Of a DNA stretch of 64,000 nt, positions 11,132 through 19,872 are shown piece after piece. The first letter of the stretch is position 1, and each line of letters opens with the position of its first letter. Source of the stretch: an uncultured Desulfobacterales bacterium (GTDB taxonomy: Bacteria > Desulfobacterota > Desulfobulbia > Desulfobulbales > Desulfocapsaceae); assembly GCA_937915545.1 (NCBI GenBank), contig CALGIJ010000006.1:105212-169211 (forward strand), in the 5' to 3' direction. The notes below the pieces were generated by a model that worked only from the letters and a program-made list of their open reading frames with translations, made no database searches and was not told the origin of the DNA. The translations under genes and the position numbers were made by a program.

Positions 11132-13006
11132 CTATTCTCCAAGAAGTCGCTTGAGTTCGGCGAGAGGCCGCGGACGGTCGAGTTTAGGCAGGCAGCGCAG
11201 CACCTCGTCGACGCTGGTGATGCCGCTGGCGGCCTTGACCAGGCCGTCTTCGAGCAATGTCACCAGGCCGGAATGCTCGATGCTGGTCTGGCGGATCTCG
11301 TAGCTGGTGCGCTGCTCGAGGATGGCGGTGCGCACCAGCTCGTCGAGGACAAGCAGCTCGAAGACCCCGACCCGGCCGCGATAGCCGGTCTGCTTGCAGT
11401 TGCTGCAGCCGCGCCCCTTAACGAAATTGGCACCGAAGAAGTCCTCCGCCGAGGCCCCCAGCCGCTTCAACTGCACCGGGGTGATGGCCGTCTCCATGGC
11501 GCAGTCCGGGCACACCCGCCGCAGCAGGCGCTGCGCCAGGACGCAGACCACCGTCGACGAGACCAGGAAGGGGGCGATATCCATGTTGAGCAGGCGAATC
11601 AGGCCGCCGATGCTGTCCTCGGTGTGAAAGGTGCTCAGCACCTTATGGCCGGTCAGCGCCGCCTGCATGGCCATCTCCGCCGAGCCATGGTCGCGGATCT
11701 CGCCGATGACGATCACATCCGGATCCTGGCGGACGATATGGCGCAGGGTTTCTTCGAAGGTCAGGTTGATGGACGGCTCGATGGAGCACTGGGCGACGCC
11801 GTCGATGAAGTACTCCACCGGCTCCTCGGCGGTGACGATGCTGATCTGCGGGTTCTTGATATGGTTGATGCAGCTGTAGACGGTGGAGGTCTTGCCGGAG
11901 CCGGTGGGCCCGGTGACGAGGAGCACCCCGGTGGGCGGGTAGACGGCGTCCTCGAGGAAGCGGTTGAGCATCTTCGGGGCCATGCCGACGGTGCGGATGT
12001 CGATGAGCTCGCGCTTCTGCTTGAGCAGGCGCAACACCACCTTTTCGCCGTGCACGGTGACATAGAAGGAGACGCGGATGTCGACATGACCCTCCTCGTG
12101 CTCGAAGAGGATGCGCCCGCCCTGATGACGGCGCTTCTCGGCGATGTCGGCACTGCACATGATCTTCAGGCGGCTGGTCAGCGGGGCGATGATCTCCCGC
12201 TCGAAGTCGCGGTAGTGGCGCAGCACCCCGTCCTCGCGGAAGCGCACCTGCAGGCGGTCGGCGAAGGGCTCGATATGGATGTCCGAGGCGTTGTTGTCGA
12301 TGGCGGCGATGATAATGGCGTTGACCACGCCGACCACGCTCTTGTTGTCGACGCTCAGCGTCTTGCCCGAGGCCAGGCCGGCGAGGAGCTTCTGGGTCTC
12401 GACGATGCTCTTCTTCTCGCCGATGGCCGGGATGATGTCGTTGCCGAGCAGGCGCCGGGCGATCTCCTGACTCTTCTTGTCGAGGGGATCGGCAAAGGCG
12501 ACCATGGTCTGCCCGTCCTGCGACTTGAGGGGCAGGAAAAGGTGATCGACGAGGTTCTTGAAGGGTACCGTCGCCACCTTGGCCCGGTCCACCAGGGTCA
12601 TGTTGACATCGACCAGCGGGTAGCCGAGCTGCATCGACAGCACGCGGTTGAAGACCTTCTCCTCGATGAAGTTGTACTTGACGAGGATCTCGCCGAGCTT
12701 CTGCCCCTTTTCGCGCTCCTGCTGGATGGCGAAGGCGGCGCGCAGGTCGTCCCCCGAGAGGTAGCCGAGTTCCACCAGCAGCTCGCCGATGCGCGGGTTG
12801 AGGTTGCTCTCGGCGAGGGCCTTGCGCACCATCTCGTCGTTGACCACGCCAAGCTCCTTGAGGACATTGAGCAGGGTGGTCGATGTAGCGAGCTTGCTCC
12901 GCACCCGCTGAGCGTGGCGCAGCTGTTCCTCGCCCACCCAGCCCAGGCGCTGCAGCAGGGTGACGATCTCGCAGTACTCGGTATTCGTCGCGGTATCCGT
13001 GGTCAT
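11132..13006 (-). CDS. GspE/PilB-like type II secretion or type IV pilus ATPase
   Basis: The 624-residue protein has an N-terminal half (about 1-220) with MshEN/T2SSE-N-like repeats, for example RIGELLVELGYLSGDDL and KLGEILVKYNFIEEKVF. The C-terminal secretion ATPase follows: Walker A GPTGSGKTSTVYS, Asp box SDIHIEP, Walker B IRQDPDVIVIGEIRD-like, His box STFHTED, and a four-cysteine zinc module CPDC...CSNC. MshEN domains of this layout can bind c-di-GMP. It would power pilus or pseudopilus assembly at the inner membrane. No other pil/gsp genes are nearby, so the partner machine is elsewhere. The ATG at 13006 has AGGGG upstream. Its only neighbour in the operon is the HDOD gene. Confidence 0.87.
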   Translation of the reverse strand: MTTDTATNTEYCEIVTLLQRLGWVGEEQLRHAQRVRSKLATSTTLLNVLKELGVVNDEMVRKALAESNLNPRIGELLVELGYLSGDDLRAAFAIQQEREKGQKLGEILVKYNFIEEKVFNRVLSMQLGYPLVDVNMTLVDRAKVATVPFKNLVDHLFLPLKSQDGQTMVAFADPLDKKSQEIARRLLGNDIIPAIGEKKSIVETQKLLAGLASGKTLSVDNKSVVGVVNAIIIAAIDNNASDIHIEPFADRLQVRFREDGVLRHYRDFEREIIAPLTSRLKIMCSADIAEKRRHQGGRILFEHEEGHVDIRVSFYVTVHGEKVVLRLLKQKRELIDIRTVGMAPKMLNRFLEDAVYPPTGVLLVTGPTGSGKTSTVYSCINHIKNPQISIVTAEEPVEYFIDGVAQCSIEPSINLTFEETLRHIVRQDPDVIVIGEIRDHGSAEMAMQAALTGHKVLSTFHTEDSIGGLIRLLNMDIAPFLVSSTVVCVLAQRLLRRVCPDCAMETAITPVQLKRLGASAEDFFGANFVKGRGCSNCKQTGYRGRVGVFELLVLDELVRTAILEQRTSYEIRQTSIEHSGLVTLLEDGLVKAASGITSVDEVLRCLPKLDRPRPLAELKRLLGE

Positions 13007-13168
13007 GGCGTGCCCCTGGTGGCGACGGGCAGCCGGGCGCGGCATTCAGGCCGCGCGTGCGCCATCCCATCGTTTTTCCCGGCAACACTAGCAAATCCAG
13101 GAAGAAATTGCCAATTTTTCCTCACCGCGCCTCGCCGTAACGGCGAGGCGGCGGGCCGCCACTATAGC

Positions 13169-15442
13169 CTAACGATAATACAGGCTCGGGCTGCCCATGG
13201 TGAGCAAGGACTTGTGGAGGTTGCGGCGGAACTCGCGCCGGTCCCAAATTCCTTGAATATGCCCGCGTTTCAAGGCGTTGCGGGCGGAGTGGTAGTCGGG
13301 CGGAATGTCGGTGCCGGTGGTCTCGCGGATGACCCGCGGCCCGGCGAAGCCGACACGGCTCGAGCGAATGGCGAACTGATAGGGGGAGCAGCCGAGAAAG
13401 GAAGCCACCGGCCCGGCGTAGGAGTTGTTATCGTACACCACCAGATAGAGCCCGCCGGCGTCGATATACTCGCGCACCGCCATGGTGCACTTGGGCATCT
13501 GCACCACCCCCAGGGTGCCTTCCTGGATGCGGATGCCGCCGGTGGTGTGGATATAGGCGAGCAGCGGCCGCTTCTTGCGTTTCGCGAGGAGGCAGGCCTG
13601 GACGAACTTCTCGCCCTCGGCCGAGCCCACCGTGCCATTGCGGAAATCGGAATAGAGCATGGTGACGACGATCTTGATGCCGTTGACCATGGCGTGGAAG
13701 GTCATATTGCCGGAGAGCCGGCCGGTCTTGTCCTTGGAGCGCTGCAGCCGCTCGTCAAAGCCGGTGTAGTGCTGCGGGTTGCCGGCGCCGATGCCGATAT
13801 TGAAGGGCCGGATCGAGCCCGGGTCGAAGATGTTCTTCAGGTACCAGGTATACTCGAGGGGAAAGTGGTGGCCGCAGGTCTCGCAGACCCCGGCGAACTC
13901 GCCGTAGAGATCGGGTACCCAGAGATCCTTGCAGCCGTGCTTGTCGGCGTTGGGGCAGCTGATGGTGCGGTCCTCGTTGGCCAGAGGGCTGGTATAGGTA
14001 TCGGTCAACTCCAGGGGGTCGACCCGCGGCGACTGGGCGTCGGTGGCCGCGGCGCTGTTCATGGGCAGGAGGCGCTGCGGCTTGTCCTCTTTCTTCTTGC
14101 CCCACAGGTCGGCGATGGCCTGCAGCGGCTCCTTGATGCGGCGGATCATCACCGAGCCCTCGCCGGAGACGTCGCTCAGCACCTTGCGCACCTGGCGCTT
14201 GTGGTTCTTCATGACGTCGTAGCGGATGGCGTAGTAGGCCTTCTCCATCCGCACTTTCATGGAGGTCATGGCGCCCTCCTCGGTGTCGATCCTGCCAACG
14301 AAACCGTTGCGCGCCATCTCCAGGTATTTCTTCGAGCGGAGAGCGAGCAGTTTGTCGATCTCCACCGCGCTGAGGTCCCAGGGCAGCTCCAGCTGGTGCT
14401 CCTCGGAGGCCGGCTGATGCTTCTTGCGGCGGATTTCGTAGGTGCGCAGGGCGGAGAAGCTCTTGGCTGACAGCACCACCTTGTCGGTGGCGCGCAGCAT
14501 CTCGGCGCGCAGCTTGGCGAAGAAGGCGAAGTCGTCGCGGCGCGCCCCGAGCATCGGCTCGTAGACGATGCGGTCGATGGTGCCTTTTTCGAGATTGTCT
14601 TTGGCGGTCAGGCGCAGCCGGTCGGCGCAGACCTCGATGAGCTCACGCGGCACCTTGGCGCCCTCGCGGATCTTGCCCTCGATGGCCGCCGCCCCCTCCG
14701 GGGAGATGACCGAGTAGTAGCCGTGGGAGGCCATGAGACGGTAGTCGGAGAGGCCGATGGCCTCGGCGCCGCCGGAGCCGCCTTCGGAGATCATCGACAC
14801 CATCGGCACGCGCAGCTTGGTCATGGCGTAGATGTTGCGCGCGATCTGCTGGGCCGCCCCGGAGCCTTCCTCCACCGGGTAAGACCCGGGGGTGAAAATA
14901 TAGAAGTGGATGGGAATGCCCTCGGTCTCGGCGACGCGCATATAGCGCAGGGCCTTCTCGTTGCCCTGGGGGTGACAGGAACCGCCGTTGCGGAACTCCT
15001 CGCCATGGCCGGTCTCCTGGCCGATGACCATCACCGAGGCGGTGCAGGGCTTGTTCTTGATGCGTCGCGTGATGGTCGCCTTGGCGCAGATCATCGCCGG
15101 GTCGACGTTGGCGTCGCCCTCGCCGCCGAGCTCGGTATAGTCTTCGTAGACATTCTCGAGGATGTCTTTGAGGGTAAAGCGCTGGATGGAGCGGACGATG
15201 CGCACCCTCTCCATGGGCGTGAGGTTTTCCTCGGCCCGCTCCTCGAGAAAGCTGATCGACTCGTCGAGCTTGCGGATCTCGGCACGCAACTGTTCCTCGG
15301 TGTGGTCGTAGACCGTCTGCTTGAGCTGCTCGCAGGTCTTCTTGAAGCCGTCGAGGTTGCCCCAGGCGGCGTAATCCTTGATCTGCAGAAGGTAGTTGAT
15401 GCGTTCTTCTATCTTGAGCAGCTGCTTGAAAAGTTCTTTCAT
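13169..15442 (-). CDS. Acetyl-CoA carboxylase carboxyltransferase, fused alpha-beta
   Basis: The 757-residue protein fuses both carboxyltransferase halves. The N-terminal half is AccA-like: helical start, then MVIGQETGHGEEF, GSYPVEEGSGAAQQIARN and SEGGSGGAEAIGLSD. The C-terminal half is AccD-like, with a four-ligand zinc finger (CPNADKHGC...CETCGHH), GNMTFHAMVNG and TTGGIRIQEGTLG. Fused enzymes of this general kind are known, but the order here is alpha then beta. It transfers the carboxyl group from biotin to acetyl-CoA, giving malonyl-CoA for fatty acid synthesis. It lies 30 bases after accC, forming a two-gene operon. No biotin carrier protein gene is in the window. Confidence 0.85.
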   Translation of the reverse strand: MKELFKQLLKIEERINYLLQIKDYAAWGNLDGFKKTCEQLKQTVYDHTEEQLRAEIRKLDESISFLEERAEENLTPMERVRIVRSIQRFTLKDILENVYEDYTELGGEGDANVDPAMICAKATITRRIKNKPCTASVMVIGQETGHGEEFRNGGSCHPQGNEKALRYMRVAETEGIPIHFYIFTPGSYPVEEGSGAAQQIARNIYAMTKLRVPMVSMISEGGSGGAEAIGLSDYRLMASHGYYSVISPEGAAAIEGKIREGAKVPRELIEVCADRLRLTAKDNLEKGTIDRIVYEPMLGARRDDFAFFAKLRAEMLRATDKVVLSAKSFSALRTYEIRRKKHQPASEEHQLELPWDLSAVEIDKLLALRSKKYLEMARNGFVGRIDTEEGAMTSMKVRMEKAYYAIRYDVMKNHKRQVRKVLSDVSGEGSVMIRRIKEPLQAIADLWGKKKEDKPQRLLPMNSAAATDAQSPRVDPLELTDTYTSPLANEDRTISCPNADKHGCKDLWVPDLYGEFAGVCETCGHHFPLEYTWYLKNIFDPGSIRPFNIGIGAGNPQHYTGFDERLQRSKDKTGRLSGNMTFHAMVNGIKIVVTMLYSDFRNGTVGSAEGEKFVQACLLAKRKKRPLLAYIHTTGGIRIQEGTLGVVQMPKCTMAVREYIDAGGLYLVVYDNNSYAGPVASFLGCSPYQFAIRSSRVGFAGPRVIRETTGTDIPPDYHSARNALKRGHIQGIWDRREFRRNLHKSLLTMGSPSLYYR

Positions 15443-15472
15443 ATTCCTTGGCCGTAGATGACGGGAGCGATT

Positions 15473-16876
15473 TCAGAAGGCGAAGAGCCGATCGAGATTG
15501 TCGTGCAGGTACTGGAGGTTGGTGACGATCGGGCTGCCGCCGCTGTCGATGCCGCCGATGGTCGTTTCCTTCAGGAACTGCACCGCCTTGTCCTTGGCGT
15601 CCTGCACCGACTCGCCCCACACCAGGGCCAGGGCGAGATTGGGGTCGAAGTCGCTGGGGATGGGGTAGGGCCGATCGAAGGGCACATGGGTGTAGACCGC
15701 CGACCAGGGGTGGCTGGGCAAGCTGAACTCGGTGATGGTGCCGATCCACGGGGCGAAACCGCGCCGCGTGTCCTCGGCGACGATGCGCAGCTCGATGGCC
15801 GTGCCCCTGAACTTGATGGCGCTCTGCTTGTAGCCGAGCCGCTCGCCTAGCCCGAGGCGGATCTGCTCGCGGATGAGGTTGGGCTGCTCGCCGCCGATAT
15901 AGCTGATCCGCGCCGAGATGTCGTTCTCCACCTGGATGCGCGTGTTGACCTCGAGGAGGTAGGGCTGGCCGGAGCGGGTGACGATCCACTCCCAGGTGCC
16001 GACGTTATCGTATTTGACGTGCCCGGCAAGCTTCAGCGAATAGTTGACGATCTGCTCGAGGACCTTCTTCTCGTCGAAGTCGTAGTCGAAGGCGGCGCGG
16101 TCGAACCCCGGCGACGCCTCCACCCGCTTCTGCCGCCCGGTAGACTGGATGGTGCAGTTGCGCGAGCTGAAGTGCACGCGCTCGCCGTATTTGGAGCACA
16201 CCAGCTGCACCTCGAGATGGTTGTAGTCGCGCAGACACTGCTCGATGAGCACCCCGCCGTCGCCGAACTGGCGCTTGGCGTAGTTCTGCAACTGGCGATA
16301 GACGCGGCGGAAACGCTCGATCTCGGTGACTTCCTCGATGCCCATGCCGCCCCCGCCGGCGGCCGCCTTGACCAGCACCGAAGGTTGGTCGACGCCGTTG
16401 CGGCGCTGCTCCTCGAGCAGCCCGGCGGCGATCTCCTCGGCCTCCATCTCGTTGTAGATGGGGGCGTCGGTGCCGGGGATGGTGGGAATGCCGAGCTGGT
16501 TGGCGACGCGCTTGGTGTTGATCTTGTCGCCGAGGTCGCGGATGACTTCCCAGCTGGGGCCGATGAAGACCAGCGGCCGGTCGCGTTTGGTGGCGCGCCG
16601 GGCGAAGCGGAAGTCCTCGGAGAAAAATCCGTAGCCGGGGTGGATGGCGGTGCAGCCGGTATGGTCGGCGACCGCGAAGAGGTCATTGGGCTCGGTGTAG
16701 CTGGTGATGCGCCAGGCGTTCTGCTCCGGGCCACTGGTGACGTTGCGCCGCACGTGCTCGGAATCGCGGTCGGCATCGGTGTAGACGACGACATGATCGA
16801 GGCCGAGATCCTGGCAGGCGTTCATGATGCGTATGGCGATTTCGCCGCGATTGGCGATAAGAACCTTTCCTTGCAA
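15473..16876 (-). CDS. accC: Biotin carboxylase subunit of acetyl-CoA carboxylase
   Basis: The 467-residue protein is an ATP-grasp biotin carboxylase. It has KVLIANRGEIAIRI at the N-terminus, HPGYGFFSED, the glycine-rich ATP loop KAAAGGGGMGIEEV, and EVNTRIQVENDISARIS with the catalytic region. Several motifs differ from standard AccC (for example SSRNCTIQSTGRQKRVEA). It ends without a biotin carrier domain. I place the start at a TTG (16876) because GAGGA lies five bases upstream and the family motif begins directly afterwards; the longer open frame to 17110 has no homology-like content. It is the first gene of accC-accAD. Confidence 0.85.
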   Translation of the reverse strand: MQGKVLIANRGEIAIRIMNACQDLGLDHVVVYTDADRDSEHVRRNVTSGPEQNAWRITSYTEPNDLFAVADHTGCTAIHPGYGFFSEDFRFARRATKRDRPLVFIGPSWEVIRDLGDKINTKRVANQLGIPTIPGTDAPIYNEMEAEEIAAGLLEEQRRNGVDQPSVLVKAAAGGGGMGIEEVTEIERFRRVYRQLQNYAKRQFGDGGVLIEQCLRDYNHLEVQLVCSKYGERVHFSSRNCTIQSTGRQKRVEASPGFDRAAFDYDFDEKKVLEQIVNYSLKLAGHVKYDNVGTWEWIVTRSGQPYLLEVNTRIQVENDISARISYIGGEQPNLIREQIRLGLGERLGYKQSAIKFRGTAIELRIVAEDTRRGFAPWIGTITEFSLPSHPWSAVYTHVPFDRPYPIPSDFDPNLALALVWGESVQDAKDKAVQFLKETTIGGIDSGGSPIVTNLQYLHDNLDRLFAF

Positions 16877-17362
16877 ACCGTTCCTCGTTTCTGAAGTGGG
16901 GAGAAGAAAGAAGGGGCTGAAGCTCGACCCTTTACTACCACAAACGGCCGAAGATGTACAGCATGGCGGACAGAGCCGCCCGTGGCCGGGGCGCGTCCGC
17001 TGGCCGGCCCCGGGAATCGGCGCTACTATAGTCATCAGGAGGCGAAGAGAAAAGGAAATTATCGGCGGCAGCCCCCTCTTGTGAAAATATTCATAGAGTA
17101 TCAGTATCATAGCGCCTTTTCAAGAGCCAAATACGAAGCCCGCCGACCGCCGCCGGGAGCATCTCCGCGCCAGGCGGCCATTGCTTTTTGTGGCTATAAT
17201 GGTAAGTATGCCCATCATGATCACCACCACTCGGCTCCACCCCAGGGACGGGATGCCCTTTTGCCGCCCCCGCAGGAGGCGGACGGCCCCGGGGCAAAGG
17301 CCGAGTGGACCGCCATCCACAGAGCGCCGCAGAGGGCAGCGGGCGCCAAACCATCTCACACG
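16877..17362. other. Divergent intergenic region between accC and corC
   Basis: No convincing gene. A short AT-rich patch lies at about 17045-17125. On the minus strand it offers TTGAAA (17118-17123) and, 17 bases on, TACTCT (17095-17100), a weak candidate accC promoter. That would leave a leader of more than 200 bases. The remaining GC-rich part holds long but meaningless open frames. I see no riboswitch or repeat that I can name. Confidence 0.4.
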
Positions 17363-18250
17363 ATGAGCGACGACAACACGCGCGAGCAACAGGAGGCCGA
17401 CCAATCCGGTGGTGTCCTCAAACGCCTAAAATCCCTTCTTAATTTCACAAAACCAGGCACCAAGGAAGATCTCGAACACGAGATCCAGGAACTCCTCGAA
17501 GAGGGGGAGGAGCACGGCCTGATCTCCTCCCTCGAGGAGAAGATGATCAACTCGATCCTCGAGTTCCGAGAGACCTACGCCTCGGAAATCATGACCCCGG
17601 CGGCGGAGATCGTCTCCTTCAACGAGGCGGCGCCGATGGCCGAGCTGATCGACATGGTCATCGAGAGCGGTTTCACCCGCATCCCCATCTACCGCGACAA
17701 CCCCGACCACGTCATCGGCGCCATCCACGCCAAGGATCTGCTCAAGCTCTGCGCCCGCTCCAGCCAGCAGCCGGGGCCGGTCAACCTCGAGTCCTACCTG
17801 CGGCCGGTGTATTTCATCTCCGAGTCCAAGCCCATCGTCGACCTGCTGCGCGAGTTCCAGAAGCGCAAGCTGCATATGGCCATGGTCGTCGACGAGTTCG
17901 GCACGGTGCGCGGCCTGATCACCCTCGAAGACATCCTCGAAGAGATCGTCGGCGAGATCGACGATGAGTACGACGACGACGAGAAGCAACTGGAGATCGT
18001 CGACGAAAACACCGTGCTGGTGGCGGCGCGGGTCGACATCGAGGTGCTCGAGGAGCACTTCCAGGTGGAGTTCCCCGAGGGACCCTATGAGTCGGTGGGC
18101 GGCCTGGTCATCCATGTCCTCGGCCGGCTGGCGGTGATCGGCGACGTGGTCGACATCAGCGGCTTCCGCTTCGAGGTCAAGAACGCCGACCCCCGCCAGC
18201 TCAAGACCCTGCGCATAACGAGAATCCTCGATACCCCGGACGTCCCGTGA
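17363..18250 (+). CDS. corC: CorC/HlyC-type CBS-domain protein
   Basis: The 295-residue soluble protein has an acidic helical N-terminus and two CBS motifs: around EIMTPAAEIVSFNEAAPM with GFTRIPIYRDNPDHVIG, and around RPVYFISESKPIVDLL. These are followed by MAMVVDEFGTVRGLITLEDILEEIVGEI and a C-terminal CorC_HlyC domain (YESVGGLVIHVLGRL). It is the stand-alone CorC form, without the N-terminal DUF21 membrane part. In enterobacteria this protein (also called YbeX) sits beside lnt, as here, and is tied to magnesium/cobalt efflux or ribosome maturation. I chose the ATG at 17363 by family length; its ribosome binding site is weak. It overlaps lnt by four bases. Confidence 0.85.
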   Translation: MSDDNTREQQEADQSGGVLKRLKSLLNFTKPGTKEDLEHEIQELLEEGEEHGLISSLEEKMINSILEFRETYASEIMTPAAEIVSFNEAAPMAELIDMVIESGFTRIPIYRDNPDHVIGAIHAKDLLKLCARSSQQPGPVNLESYLRPVYFISESKPIVDLLREFQKRKLHMAMVVDEFGTVRGLITLEDILEEIVGEIDDEYDDDEKQLEIVDENTVLVAARVDIEVLEEHFQVEFPEGPYESVGGLVIHVLGRLAVIGDVVDISGFRFEVKNADPRQLKTLRITRILDTPDVP

Positions 18251-19797
18251 CCGCCCTGCTCCACCCATTGCTCCAGGCCGCGGCAAGCGGCTTCCTGCTG
18301 TGGCTCGCCTTTCCCGGGGGCGGGGCCATGCCGGCCCTGCTCCTCCTCGCCCTGGTGCCCCTGTTCGGCACCCTTACTCAGAACACCCCGCGCATGGCGG
18401 CTCTCTGCGGGCTGGCCGCCGGTCTCGTCCACCACCTCTTGCTGCTCTACTGGATCACCATCGTCCTCTCCACCTATGGCGGCCTGCCGTGGTTTCTCTC
18501 CGGGCCGGCGCTGCTGCTGCTCGCCCTCTATATGAGCCTCTACTGGGCAGTGTTCGCCCTGGGGGCACGCCTCGCCCTCGACACCCTGCCCCCCTGGGCC
18601 TGCCTGTGGCTCCTGCCGGCCTTGTGGGTGGGCCTCGACTGGTTGCGCGCCCTGCTCTTCACCGGCTTCCCATGGATGGACCTCGGCTATGCCCTGGCCG
18701 GCCAGCCCCGCCTCATCCAGGTCGCCGACCTTTTCGGCCACTACGGGCTGACCTATGTCATCGTCCTCGTCAACCTCCTTCTCGTTCTCCTCCTGCGCCA
18801 CCGCCAGCGCCGCCCCACCCTGGCGGCCCTGTTCCTGCCCGTCTGTCTCCTGCTGCTCGTCGCCGGCTTCTATAACCGACAGCGTTTCGAGGAGATAGAG
18901 CGGCTGGCAGAGCAGGCGCCGCGGATGACGCTCGGCGTCGTCCAGGGCAATATCGACCAGGCGGTCAAGTGGTCGCCGCAACAGCTGCAGAAGACGGTGG
19001 ACAGCCACCTGCGGCTGAGCGAGAAGCTCGCCGCCTATCCCGCCCCGCGGCTGCTGGTCTGGCCGGAGACCGCCCTGCCCCACTATCCCCTCGAAGATCG
19101 CCTCATGGAGCGCCTCGAGACGCTCCTCGAGAACCGCCAGGTCGCCCTGCTCAGCGGCGTACCCTGGATCGAGATGAGCGCCCGGCCAACCGGCAAGCCG
19201 CCGCTCTATAACAGCGCCCTGCTGCTCAACGCGCAGGGTCGGATCGCCGGCCTTTACCACAAGTCGCACCTCGTGCCCTATGGCGAATATGTGCCGCTGC
19301 AAGACCTGCTGCCTTTCATCGCCCCGCTGGTACAGGCGGTGGGCGACTTCAGCGCCGGCACCATAGAGACCCCGCTGACCCTGGACGACGCCCGACTGGG
19401 GGTCCTCATCTGCTTCGAGTCGGTCTTCCCCGAGCTGTCACGCCGCTGGGTCGAGGCCGGGGCCAGCCTCCTCGTCAACCTTACCAACGACGCCTGGTAC
19501 GGCCGCAGCAGTGCCCCCCAGCACAGCCTGGCCATGGCGGTGCTGCGCGCCGTGGAGACGCGGCGCAGCCTGGTGCGCTCGGCCAATACCGGCATCTCCG
19601 CCTTCATCGAGCCGAGCGGAGTCATCGCCAGCCGTTCCGAGATCTTCGTCCCCTGGGGGGAGAAGCGCAGCGTTGCCCTGCTCGAGGAAAAGACCGTCTG
19701 GGCCCGTTTCGGCTATCTTTTCGCCCCTTTGTGCCTCGCCGCCGGCCTTTTTACGGTGGCCCTGGCATCGACCCTTCGACGGCGCCGCCAAGAGTGA
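18247..19797 (+). CDS. lnt: Apolipoprotein N-acyltransferase
   Basis: The 516-residue inner-membrane enzyme adds the third acyl chain to lipoproteins. The N-terminal third holds about six to seven membrane segments. The periplasmic nitrilase-like domain keeps the catalytic triad: glutamate in WPETALP, lysine in YHKSHLVP and cysteine in ICFESVFPE. The GTG start at 18247 overlaps the corC stop (GTGA), giving coupled translation. The corC-lnt order is conserved widely in proteobacteria. The window also encodes a likely substrate, the rhodanese lipoprotein at 53219. Confidence 0.95.
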   Translation: MTALLHPLLQAAASGFLLWLAFPGGGAMPALLLLALVPLFGTLTQNTPRMAALCGLAAGLVHHLLLLYWITIVLSTYGGLPWFLSGPALLLLALYMSLYWAVFALGARLALDTLPPWACLWLLPALWVGLDWLRALLFTGFPWMDLGYALAGQPRLIQVADLFGHYGLTYVIVLVNLLLVLLLRHRQRRPTLAALFLPVCLLLLVAGFYNRQRFEEIERLAEQAPRMTLGVVQGNIDQAVKWSPQQLQKTVDSHLRLSEKLAAYPAPRLLVWPETALPHYPLEDRLMERLETLLENRQVALLSGVPWIEMSARPTGKPPLYNSALLLNAQGRIAGLYHKSHLVPYGEYVPLQDLLPFIAPLVQAVGDFSAGTIETPLTLDDARLGVLICFESVFPELSRRWVEAGASLLVNLTNDAWYGRSSAPQHSLAMAVLRAVETRRSLVRSANTGISAFIEPSGVIASRSEIFVPWGEKRSVALLEEKTVWARFGYLFAPLCLAAGLFTVALASTLRRRRQE

Positions 19798-19872
19798 CTA
19801 TACTGTCGGCACCCGTGGGCGGCCCCGGCCGTCCCCATCCACCAACCTCAACCCACTGCAAGGAAGACAACC

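Noticed and set aside
10982..14470. Plus-strand open frame of about 1160 codons
   Set aside because: It is antisense to the HDOD, GspE-like and carboxyltransferase genes and runs across their gene boundaries, which a real gene would not do.
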